From: Fidelibacterota bacterium | GTDB lineage: Bacteria > Fidelibacterota > Marinisomatia > Marinisomatales > CAZVFT01 | Direction: 5' to 3' | DNA length: 22,065 nt | NCBI GenBank assembly: GCA_014381485.1 | Contig: JACNLN010000059.1 | Coordinates: 1-22,065, forward strand | Shown: positions 14,485-21,519 of the stretch, piece by piece | Layout: each line of letters begins with the position of its first letter | How positions within the stretch are numbered: the stretch's first letter is position 1 | The notes under the pieces: generated by a model | Databases searched by the model: none | Told to the model about the DNA's origin: nothing | What the model saw: the letters and a program-made list of their open reading frames with translations, nothing else | Made by a program: the position numbers and the translations under genes

Positions 14485-16011
14485 TTACATCCTCCCGCCA
14501 ACCGTGACTGATGACACCAAAACAGAAGGTATCCCCATAGAGACAGGAACGGATTGACCGTTCTTACCACAGGTCCAGCCTCCTTTTGCCATCTCCATAT
14601 CATTAGCAACCATTATCACCCTTTCTAATACCTCCGGTCCATTACCGATAATGTTCACATCCTTGATAGGAGCTGTGATCTTTCCATTTTCAATTAAGGC
14701 ACCGGATTTCACATAAAAGGTGAAATCTCCAGGACCAATATTAACCTGACCATTCGTAAACTGGTCAGCCAAAATACCGTATTTCACACTGGCAATAACT
14801 TCTTCAAACGTATGCGGACCGTTGAGCATATAGGTGTTGCGCATCCGTGGCATTGGAAAATGTTTAAAAGATTGTCGACGACCATTACCCGTAAGTTTTA
14901 CACCATAATGTTTTGCTGAAATTCGATCGTGCATATATGACCTCAAAACCCCCTTTTCCACTAAATAAGTTTCCTGTCCCGGGATTCCTTCATCGTCCAC
15001 GTTGATGGATCCTCGAACGTTAGGGTTAGTACCGCTATCTACGATACTGATAAAGTCAGCTGCTACCTTTTTATTCAATTTTTCTGCATAGATAGAGGTG
15101 CCAATACGATTAAAATCTGCCTCCATCCCGTGTCCGATAGCTTCATGCAGTAAAATTCCTGAACTTCCAGCTTTCAGGACTACGGGTAGTTCACCCGCTG
15201 GCGAGGGTTTAGCTTCGAATAATGCCACCGTGCGCCTTACGGCTTCTCTGGGTAAATGAGCAAGCCGTTCTGGCGTTAGAAAATGAATATCGTCCCGGGC
15301 AGAATAGTTAAACCAATTGGTTTCACGTCGATCTCCCTGTTCTGCCGTACAACTGGCACTAATTCGAAACATAGGTTGATAATCGGTAGAGATTTTCCCT
15401 TCTGACGTCGCGATGAGAATGTAGTTTTCATCGTCACTAAAATATACATTTGCTTTTATGATCCTGGAGTCAAGGGAAAAAACTTCCTCATTCACCGATT
15501 TGAGAATGTTCACTCTCCGGTCAATTCCTACCTCTTCCCAAGGAATCTCTGTTGTATAATAGTTTGGTAATTCTCTTGTACGAAATTCTTGCGGAGGAGC
15601 TGTTTTTCCCCCTCTGGAAATATTGGCAGCAGTTCTGGCAGCACCGATCATACTCTCTAAAGAAAGATCCTCCGTGTAGGAATATCCAGTCTGATTACCA
15701 TTGAGAACCCGAATCCCTACACCCAGCATGATATTTGTACTGGCTGAATTTACAATATTATCCTCCAGTCGAATGGAATTGGATAACTTGTGCTGGAAAA
15801 ACAGGTCTGCATAATCACCACCACGATCGAGGGCCTCCATCAAAATTTTTCGGATAATTTCCTCGTCCATCCCAAATCTTTCAAAATAGATCATATTGGC
15901 TGTCTCCTTTTCGGAGTTTGTCAGAAACCCGCGCATAAATCCCGGTACAGAGGCTAAGGCAAATGTCGATCCTGTTATCTTAACAAACTCTCGACGGCTT
16001 ATATTTCTCAT
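14485..16011 (-). CDS. tldD: TldD-type zinc metalloprotease with twin-arginine signal
   Basis: 508 residues of the TldD/PmbA family. The zinc motif HEAIGH (289-294, within GILLHEAIGHGMEADF) is intact. The N-terminus reads MRNISRREFVKITG and continues into a hydrophobic stretch to about residue 30. This is a Tat signal with R6-R7, which cytoplasmic TldD of Escherichia coli lacks. GAGGG sits five bases before the ATG. It is followed three bases later by TldE, so the two should be made together as a heterodimer. The Tat signal suggests export of the folded complex or anchoring by an uncleaved signal; there is no clear AxA cleavage site. Confidence 0.93.
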   Translation of the reverse strand: MRNISRREFVKITGSTFALASVPGFMRGFLTNSEKETANMIYFERFGMDEEIIRKILMEALDRGGDYADLFFQHKLSNSIRLEDNIVNSASTNIMLGVGIRVLNGNQTGYSYTEDLSLESMIGAARTAANISRGGKTAPPQEFRTRELPNYYTTEIPWEEVGIDRRVNILKSVNEEVFSLDSRIIKANVYFSDDENYILIATSEGKISTDYQPMFRISASCTAEQGDRRETNWFNYSARDDIHFLTPERLAHLPREAVRRTVALFEAKPSPAGELPVVLKAGSSGILLHEAIGHGMEADFNRIGTSIYAEKLNKKVAADFISIVDSGTNPNVRGSINVDDEGIPGQETYLVEKGVLRSYMHDRISAKHYGVKLTGNGRRQSFKHFPMPRMRNTYMLNGPHTFEEVIASVKYGILADQFTNGQVNIGPGDFTFYVKSGALIENGKITAPIKDVNIIGNGPEVLERVIMVANDMEMAKGGWTCGKNGQSVPVSMGIPSVLVSSVTVGGRM

Positions 16012-16060
16012 ATTACCCTCTTTTTAATGATTTACATCAAACAACAAATAATATTTTTAG

Positions 16061-16097
16061 AAAAAGAATCTGGTACCCTAAAAAGGAATTTGTACCC
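16061..16097. repeat. Two 18-bp imperfect direct repeats upstream of TldD
   Basis: AAAAAGAATCTGGTACCC (16061-16078) and AAAAAGGAATTTGTACCC (16080-16097) agree at 14 of 18 positions, 19 bp apart. They lie 50-86 bases before the TldD start and could be regulatory, or decay of an AT-rich gap. Confidence 0.3.
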
Positions 16098-16116
16098 AGT
16101 TCTATACTCATATAAT

Positions 16117-17064
16117 CTATTGAACAACGATGGAATGTGAAAGTATGTAATTACCCCCATTTGCATCAGCGCGATAAAATTCGACAAAACAGTGGACATC
16201 TTTTATCCAGACTTTCAAAAAAGTGCTGGGCGCACCTGTGTCACCCATACCCCGACAATGACCAGCATCAAACTGCCAGATGCCGTTGATGAATGAGTAA
16301 GAAGCATCGTGAGTGTGTCCACAGAAAAATGCCGTTACATCGTGGAAACGCAATAATTTCTGAAAACGATGACTGTTCTCAGGATACTGATCCAGGTTGA
16401 TTCCTTTATGTCGATGTCTTCCGCTGTCTATGTCAGGGATAGATACAATTGGCTCATGACCAAATATAAATACCAGCGGTTTATTATTTTCCTCCAGATC
16501 GGCTTTTACCCAATGATAAATTTCATCAACAATATCACCTTTTTTATTGTTATCAGATTTCCCATCACAATATTGATTAATTGCAATAAAATGGGCATTT
16601 TTATAATCAAAAGAATACATTGTTTCTTCACAATTCTCAGGCCCCACTCTCACAAGGTAGGGTATATTTTGTCCCCATTTTCGCAGCCAATTCATATCAG
16701 CTCTGGTCTCTGATTCATGATTCCCCACAACAGGATACCACAGGTAGTCCTCACCCAGCACTTTATCAAGCACAGATCTGACATGCCACGGTGGATCAAC
16801 ATCCCCGGGGCTAACCATAAAATCCCCCTTACCGACATCCCGGATGGCTTCACAGGCGCCTAAAAAATATTCAGAGGTCTGGTATTCTGGTTCAGCATAA
16901 TCACGCATATCAGCAGTAACAATAAAGGAGAAATCTGCTTCTTGTTTAATTAATTCTTCCTGGGATTGAGCCCAGCTCCATGAAATCAGAACGAATAATA
17001 AAACAGTGACTAAGATGGTGAAATAACTGAATCCTTTATTTATCTTTCTGTCTTTTTCTTGCAT
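16117..17064 (-). CDS. Secreted calcineurin-like metallophosphoesterase
   Basis: 315 residues. The N-terminus has a basic start and a hydrophobic segment (12-32, ending SWAQS), a signal peptide or membrane anchor. Metallophosphoesterase motifs appear in order: TADMRD (50-55), SPGDVD (85-90), VGNHE (113-117), FGHEP (201-205) and CGHTH (248-252). The first motif is D-x-R in place of the usual D-x-H, so one metal ligand is atypical. Substrate class cannot be told: nucleotide, phosphoprotein or phospholipid head group are all possible. GAGG lies five bases before the ATG. It is 105 bases upstream of TldD on the same strand, and both are predicted to be exported, but joint function is not shown. 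Confidence 0.87.
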   Translation of the reverse strand: MQEKDRKINKGFSYFTILVTVLLFVLISWSWAQSQEELIKQEADFSFIVTADMRDYAEPEYQTSEYFLGACEAIRDVGKGDFMVSPGDVDPPWHVRSVLDKVLGEDYLWYPVVGNHESETRADMNWLRKWGQNIPYLVRVGPENCEETMYSFDYKNAHFIAINQYCDGKSDNNKKGDIVDEIYHWVKADLEENNKPLVFIFGHEPIVSIPDIDSGRHRHKGINLDQYPENSHRFQKLLRFHDVTAFFCGHTHDASYSFINGIWQFDAGHCRGMGDTGAPSTFLKVWIKDVHCFVEFYRADANGGNYILSHSIVVQ

Positions 17065-17105
17065 TTTTACCTCATTAATTCAATAACAATTTAGGCTCTT
17101 CACCA

Positions 17106-17145
17106 ATCAGTCAAAAGCCTGACAGGTCAATCAGGAGCCGGACAA
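17106..17145 (-). repeat. Inverted copy of the tandem 20-bp hairpin repeat
   Basis: On the minus strand TTGTCCGGCTCCTGATTGAC is followed by CTGTCAGGCTTTTGACTGAT, then TGGTGAAGAGCC. Order, loops and flank match 12971-13010. The second unit's stem is TCAG/CTGA, where the other copy has TCCG/CGGA. Confidence 0.65.
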
Positions 17146-17257
17146 GATTGCCTACAATAATGTGTGATAAACCATAATTAAAAATTCCCATACACAGTAT
17201 TAATTGTCTGGATGGTGATCTTCATTACAAATTCTCTCTTCGTCATAATATCATCCT

Positions 17258-17270
17258 GCCTGACACAGGC
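17258..17270. other. Short hairpin between phosphoesterase and gamma-lyase genes
   Basis: GCCTG-ACA-CAGGC is a perfect 5-bp stem, 75 bases past the gamma-lyase stop. There is no T run on the minus strand, so terminator function is doubtful. Confidence 0.3.
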
Positions 17271-17345
17271 GGTGACACTATTAGTTTTTTCCCTCGCTGG
17301 TGAATTGAACATGCTAAATCCTTCTTTCTGCTCTATTAGGATGAT

Positions 17346-18530
17346 TCACAAAAGTTGAAGTGTTTGTTCTAAATCAGCTATAAGTTCATCAGATTTTTCA
17401 ATCCCCACGGAAATTCGAACGAGTCCATCGGTGATTCCCGCCTGCAACCGGGTTTCTTTGTCCATTGACGAATGAGTCATGGATGCCGGATGTTGGATCA
17501 GAGATTCTACTCCTCCAAGACTGACGGCAAGTTGAAGTAAATGGACATTATTCATTAACGTTTCTCCGGCTTTCACTCCCCCTCTCAACTCAAACACTAT
17601 CATTCCGCCAAACTCACTCATTTGCTTTTTAGCAATTTCATATTGAGGATGCGATTTTAATCCCGGATATCTGACCCATTCTACCTTTGAGTGACTTTCT
17701 AAAAATTCTGCGATGATCTGTGCATTCTTGCAATGTTTTTCCATTCTTATGGAAAGGGTTTTTATTCCACGATGAACCAGAAATGCATCAAATGGAGATA
17801 ATACTCCTCCGATTTGGTTCAATGTCTTTCGGAAATTTTTATAGGTTTCCTCATCCTTGACCACAACTACGCCGCCAACCACATCTGCATGTCCATTTAA
17901 AAATTTGGTTAAACTGTGCAGAACGATATCGGCACCCATATCCAGAGGTTTTTGCAGAATTGGACTCATAAACGTATTATCCACAACCATGAGTGCCCCA
18001 TGTTCGTGCGCCAAATCAGCAATGGCACGAATATCAGAAATCACCAGCGTGGGATTGCCAGGCGTTTCCACATACACAATCTTTGTACTATCTCTGAAAG
18101 ATTTTTTCACTTCATCAATCCCTGATGTATCTGCAAATGTGGCTTCCACACCATATCTTCTCATAACATTATTTAACAAAGTTACCGTCGGTCCATACAC
18201 AGCCTTTGAACATATTAAATGATCTCCTTTTGAGACAAGAGAAGTGAAGACGGTGTGTATTGCAGCCATACCACTGGCACAGGCAAGAGCCCTGTATCCG
18301 TTTTCCAAAATTGCTATAGCGTTTTCAAATGCCTTGATTGTAGGATTCCCCATCCGGGTATAGATAAATCCTTCTTCCTCACCCCGGAATAGGTTAGCCC
18401 CATGTTCAGCATCTCGAAATTTAAACGTGGATGTCTGATAAATTGGAGGTACCACAGCTAAATGTTCGTTATCCTCAATCCCTGCATGGACTACTTTTGT
18501 TTCATCAGAAAAATTTCCAATATCTTTCAT
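17346..18530 (-). CDS. Methionine gamma-lyase / trans-sulfuration family PLP enzyme
   Basis: 394 residues, the usual length of the Cys/Met metabolism PLP family. Phosphate-binding YTRMGNPT is at 57-64, the cofactor Asp in VVDNTF (about 182-187), and the PLP lysine K209 in LHSLTKFLNGH. HPASMTHS near the C-terminus fits methionine or cystathionine gamma-lyases. The substrate-site loop reads YGPT (112-115), where characterised methionine gamma-lyases have YGCT with a key Cys, and cystathionine enzymes mostly YGGT. Overall similarity looks closest to methionine gamma-lyase, which yields methanethiol, ammonia and 2-oxobutyrate, but cystathionine gamma-synthase or lyase activity cannot be excluded. 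It appears to be a single-gene unit. Confidence 0.9.
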   Translation of the reverse strand: MKDIGNFSDETKVVHAGIEDNEHLAVVPPIYQTSTFKFRDAEHGANLFRGEEEGFIYTRMGNPTIKAFENAIAILENGYRALACASGMAAIHTVFTSLVSKGDHLICSKAVYGPTVTLLNNVMRRYGVEATFADTSGIDEVKKSFRDSTKIVYVETPGNPTLVISDIRAIADLAHEHGALMVVDNTFMSPILQKPLDMGADIVLHSLTKFLNGHADVVGGVVVVKDEETYKNFRKTLNQIGGVLSPFDAFLVHRGIKTLSIRMEKHCKNAQIIAEFLESHSKVEWVRYPGLKSHPQYEIAKKQMSEFGGMIVFELRGGVKAGETLMNNVHLLQLAVSLGGVESLIQHPASMTHSSMDKETRLQAGITDGLVRISVGIEKSDELIADLEQTLQLL

Positions 18531-18607
18531 TTTACAACCCTTTCCTTATTTCTTTCATTCAATCCATTTTGAAAATTTAAAAAGAATTCCTTATGACTTT
18601 AGCACAA

Positions 18608-18628
18608 TAAATCGATTCATTCGATTTA
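18608..18628. promoter_or_regulatory. 7-bp-arm palindrome between FetB-like and gamma-lyase genes
   Basis: TAAATCG and CGATTTA form a perfect inverted repeat with a 7-base spacer, 78 bases upstream of the gamma-lyase start and 44 bases past the FetB-like stop. No T run follows, so an operator for the gamma-lyase is more likely than a terminator. Confidence 0.35.
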
Positions 18629-18671
18629 AATTATCTTCATTATTCAATAAAATTAGAGTTTTAAATACAAT

Positions 18672-19472
18672 CTAACGTTTTTTCAATAATTCTCTTTTCA
18701 ACTGAACCTGCGACGTAAAAAACTGCCGATAGACAAAAGCCAGAGCGGTGATATTAGCCAGTGCTGTCGTGGTGACCCACATATACATAATCATTATCTG
18801 ATACCTCACAGCGATGAGAGGATCCACACCAGACAGAATCTGCCCGGACATCACTCCAGGGAGGAATACCAATCCTACTGTCATCATAGAATTGATGGTT
18901 GGAATTAGAGCCGCTTGCACTGCATCTCGGATTGAATCCTGTACCGCTTCCCGAGATGGAGCACCCAATGAAAGCATCAATTCAATTTCATCCTGACGGT
19001 GGGTCAACTCTCCAATGAAACGATTAACTGCAAGAGTGGTGGAATTGAGAGCATTGCCAATTATCATCCCTCCTATGGGAATCATCGCATAGGGATAGTA
19101 CCAGGGCTGCACCCCAAGAATAAATTTGATGATCGTCCCCAACACAATCACAACAGTACCAAACATCGTCCCAGTTAAAATTAAAAAATAATGTGGGATC
19201 TTTGTGACTTTTTGACGTCGAGTACCCTCAAAACTTGCGATAAGAATCATAATGGAGATCAATGTCACCATAAAAATCCAGCTTTCCTGTTGAAAAAAGA
19301 AGGTCAGGACATATCCCATTAAGGTGAGCTGGATAAAGGTTCTTACAGTTCCGAGTAGTAAGATTTTTTCCAATCCGATTTTCCACCAGCGAATGAGTCC
19401 CAGACTGATTACCACCAGAACGAGGGACACAAATACATCCGTCCAGGTGATATCATAAAACGGTTGGATCAT
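18672..19472 (-). CDS. fetB: FetB-like ABC exporter permease (YbbM family)
   Basis: 266 residues, with about six or seven hydrophobic membrane segments from residue 12 to 245. The conserved central stretch PIGGMIIGNALNSTTLAVNRF and the LSLGAPSREAVQDSIRDAVQAALIP loop (quoted in part only as family marks) identify the UPF0014/FetB family, linked to iron export in Escherichia coli. Its ATG overlaps the ATPase stop in the string ATGA, so the two are coupled. Iron as substrate is inferred from the family and could differ here. Confidence 0.92.
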   Translation of the reverse strand: MIQPFYDITWTDVFVSLVLVVISLGLIRWWKIGLEKILLLGTVRTFIQLTLMGYVLTFFFQQESWIFMVTLISIMILIASFEGTRRQKVTKIPHYFLILTGTMFGTVVIVLGTIIKFILGVQPWYYPYAMIPIGGMIIGNALNSTTLAVNRFIGELTHRQDEIELMLSLGAPSREAVQDSIRDAVQAALIPTINSMMTVGLVFLPGVMSGQILSGVDPLIAVRYQIMIMYMWVTTTALANITALAFVYRQFFTSQVQLKRELLKKR

Positions 19473-20206
19473 TTTAGCTTCCCCAGTAAAAAAGATTTTA
19501 CAAGATCGGTTGCAGGATTTTCCAGTATATCTGCAGTTCCTTCTTCAACAATTTTCCCATCAATCAGGAAAACGACTCGATTGACAAAATTTTTAATCAA
19601 CCGATGCTCGTGGGAAGCTATAATCAATGTAAGGTTGAACTTGAATTGTAAATCTGAAACCAGCTGAAGGATTGAACGGGATAGTCCGGGATCTAGATTG
19701 GCAGTCGGTTCATCCAGTAGCAAAACATCGGGTTTATTCAGTAACACTCGCGCCAGAGCGATGCGTTGTTTCTCCCCGCCAGAGAGAGACCGTGCCTCTT
19801 TCTCTAAAAATTTATCCGTTAATTTTACACTTTCGAGACAGGCTATCAAATCATCTTCAGAAATTGACGGTGTGGATTTTTCCCATCGCCGAGTAATGAG
19901 CAAATTGTCTCTGACGGATCCCCCAATCATCACCGGGTTTTGAAACACCATACCTACCTGTTTTCGAAGCTCTGTAACCGGATAATCCTGAATTAATTCC
20001 CCCCTGTATTGAATTGTTCCATAAGTTGGTGAGATCAGTTCATTAAAAAGACGCAGTAAAGTAGATTTCCCAGCCCCTGATGGTCCTAAAATTCCAAAGA
20101 ATTCACCCGAGGGAATGGATAAGGTTACATCTTTCAAAATGGAGTGACCATCTACTGCGTAGGATATTTTCTCAAAACCGAATAGAATCTCGTTAGTAAC
20201 CATCAT
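19469..20206 (-). CDS. fetA: FetA-like ABC transporter ATPase
   Basis: 245 residues, a complete nucleotide-binding subunit. Walker A is GPSGAGKST (41-49), Q loop FQNPVM (88-93), signature LSGGEKQR (141-148), Walker B VLLLDEP (161-167), D loop TANLD (168-172) and switch His in IIASHEH. It is four bases overlapped with the FetB-like permease, the typical order of the fetAB unit. Two adjacent ATGs (20206, 20203) are possible starts, and neither has a clear Shine-Dalgarno site. A TATAAT lies about 40 bases upstream. The PadR-type gene 281 bases upstream on the same strand may control it. Confidence 0.93.
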   Translation of the reverse strand: MMVTNEILFGFEKISYAVDGHSILKDVTLSIPSGEFFGILGPSGAGKSTLLRLFNELISPTYGTIQYRGELIQDYPVTELRKQVGMVFQNPVMIGGSVRDNLLITRRWEKSTPSISEDDLIACLESVKLTDKFLEKEARSLSGGEKQRIALARVLLNKPDVLLLDEPTANLDPGLSRSILQLVSDLQFKFNLTLIIASHEHRLIKNFVNRVVFLIDGKIVEEGTADILENPATDLVKSFLLGKLK

Positions 20207-20266
20207 TTGAAATATTCTAACCTCATTAATTCACCAACTTTGTAATTATAGTGAATGAGAAATGAT

Positions 20267-20403
20267 AAACGTAAATACGTAAAACGTAAATATGTAAAAC
20301 GTAAATATCTGTCGAAGACATCTCCTTGAGATAAAACGTAAAGAGTAATTATTTAATTTTGTTTCACACATTACGTTTTACACATTACATAATTACGTTT
20401 TAA
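20267..20403. repeat. ACGTAAA-type tandem repeats with inverted copies
   Basis: Three units of about 15 bp (AAAACGTAAATATGT and variants) lie at 20267-20310. Inverted copies (TTACGTTTTACACATTACAT and ATTACGTTTT) lie at 20371-20403. Between them ATCTC-CTT-GAGAT (20320-20332) is a hairpin. The whole block could fold as a long imperfect stem-loop between the PadR and FetA-like genes. There is no spacer diversity, so it is not a CRISPR. Confidence 0.6.
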
Positions 20404-20487
20404 ATAATTAGTTGCCAGCATGATTCTTCTATCCTCACTCATTTCTATACTTGAGACAAATATTATCTTTCTGATGAATAATATAGG

Positions 20488-20802
20488 TTAAGACTCTTCA
20501 AACAGTTCGTTAAAAAGCTCCCGTGCTTTCAGCTTGGCTGCTTCCAGAGCTCGAACACCTTTTTTTGTGATGGAATAGTATTTCCGAATCTTTCCACTAA
20601 CATTTTTTTGTTCTGAAGTAAGATAATCCCCTTTTTCCAGCTTATGGAAAATGGGATAGAGGGTGCCATAGGATATTTCGTATCCATGACGCCGGAGTTC
20701 TTGCCGAAACTCTTTACCGTAAATGGGTTCTATCCTGGCGTGATGTAAAATGTGAACCTTGATAAAACCAAGGAAAAAGTCGCGTTTGAATTGATCCTGC
20801 AT
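20488..20802 (-). CDS. PadR-family transcriptional regulator
   Basis: 104 residues, the size of single-domain PadR proteins. The winged-helix segment is clear: IYGKEFRQELRRHGYEISYGTLYPIFHKLEKGDYL (read in pieces, about 28-62), then the wing with KIRKYYSITKKGVRALE. A short C-terminal helix is the dimer arm. PadR proteins usually repress their own and nearby transporter genes in response to a small molecule. The FetAB-like exporter directly downstream on the same strand is the natural candidate target. An inverted repeat overlaps the probable -10 box upstream, suggesting autorepression. Confidence 0.92.
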   Translation of the reverse strand: MQDQFKRDFFLGFIKVHILHHARIEPIYGKEFRQELRRHGYEISYGTLYPIFHKLEKGDYLTSEQKNVSGKIRKYYSITKKGVRALEAAKLKARELFNELFEES

Positions 20803-20825
20803 AATTTTTACACTATCATATTACG

Positions 20826-20846
20826 ATATCGCATTTCGATATTATA
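20826..20846 (-). promoter_or_regulatory. PadR-gene operator overlapping a -10 box
   Basis: ATATCG (20826-20831), five bases, CGATAT (20837-20842) is a perfect inverted repeat. A perfect TATAAT on the minus strand (20846-20841) overlaps its edge, 38 bases before the ATG. The -35 region (TTGTAA at short spacing) is weak. Confidence 0.5.
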
Positions 20847-20998
20847 AATTCTAAACCAGATTTACAAGGAATATTTGTTGAATTTGGTTAATAATTTCTT
20901 CTGTATACGGCAGAAACAGTTTTATAAGAAATCAGATTAACTCAGTGCTGTCCACTTATAAAAAGTAAAAGCAAGAAAAAAGATCCCCCTCACCTTTG

Positions 20999-21021
20999 TC
21001 CTCTCCCACCAGGGGAGAGGA
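20999..21021. repeat. 9-bp perfect hairpin, REP-like
   Basis: TCCTCTCCC and GGGAGAGGA pair exactly around a 5-base loop. A further pairing of TTCTCCC (about 21065) with GGGGAGAA (about 21097) follows, leading into the G-rich repeat at 21111. Confidence 0.6.
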
Positions 21022-21110
21022 GTTTTCTGATGCAGCCAATTATGGAGGAACGGACGCACTAGACCTTCTCCCACTTGATGCATGTCCGCAGACAGCGGGG
21101 AGAAAAAAAG

Positions 21111-21182
21111 AGGGGGTGGTATTTGGGAAAAGTTACCGTGGCAAAACCCCTAATTTGGAGAAACTTCTGTATCCAAAGTCAA
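21111..21182 (+). repeat. 72-bp direct repeat, copy 1
   Basis: It starts AGGGGGTGGTATTTGGGAAA and ends ATCCAAAGTCAA. It matches 21390-21461 at all but two positions. The 15 or so bases before it (GGGGAGAAAAAAAG) are also shared with the inverted copy at 9762-9809. Confidence 0.75.
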
Positions 21183-21219
21183 ATGTTGTTCAAAACATTG
21201 TATGGAGCTTTTTTGTTGG

Positions 21220-21295
21220 AAGACCTCCCCTTTTTCCCCTCCTTAGCAAGTCCCAAGATCCCGACTTTTCGGGGGAGGGGTGCAGGGGTGGTCTT
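21220..21295. repeat. Inverted-repeat element between the two direct repeats
   Basis: AAGACCTCCCCT at 21220 pairs with AGGGGTGGTCTT at 21284-21295 with one mismatch, and the inner CCCCTCC pairs with GGAGGGG-type bases at 21271-21280. CCCGA-CTTT-TCGGG (21260-21273) is a nested hairpin. Confidence 0.55.
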
Positions 21296-21350
21296 GACTT
21301 TAAGTCCAACTGAGTTTTCAAAAGCAAACATTATCGAAATGCTCAGCGGA

Positions 21351-21386
21351 AACCTGTCGCTCCCTCACGCCTAGGGAAATCAGGTT
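21351..21386. repeat. Two-tier hairpin preceding repeat copy 2
   Basis: AACCTG/CAGGTT is the outer stem and TCCCT/AGGGA the inner stem, separated by a small asymmetric bulge. It ends four bases before the second 72-bp copy. Confidence 0.5.
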
Positions 21387-21389
21387 GGG

Positions 21390-21461
21390 AGGGGGTGGTA
21401 TTTGGGAAAAGCCACCGTGGCAAAACCCCTAATTTGGAGAAACTTCTGTATCCAAAGTCAA
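21390..21461 (+). repeat. 72-bp direct repeat, copy 2
   Basis: Same sequence as 21111-21182 except for two T-to-C changes (AGTTACCG becomes AGCCACCG). The offset between copies is 279 bp. Confidence 0.75.
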
Positions 21462-21519
21462 TTGAATAAATGCTGTTCAGAAAGCTTTTCCAAGACATTT
21501 ATTTTAGACAGATATGAGG

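Larger units (their letters stand above)
20803..21519. other. 717-bp non-coding gap with G-rich repeats and hairpins
   Basis: It separates the PadR gene from the methyltransferase stop. Open frames at 20996-21374 run through repeats and overlap each other, so they are rejected. Apart from the PadR operator and the repeats listed separately, bases 20847-20980 show only AT-rich sequence. Confidence 0.65.

Noticed and set aside
20267..20403. Possible CRISPR array
   Set aside because: Units are only about 15 bp, contiguous, without unique spacers, and no cas genes are present.
20996..21374. Two overlapping plus-strand frames of about 100 codons
   Set aside because: Both traverse the 72-bp repeat and inverted elements and overlap in different frames, so they are repeat by-products.
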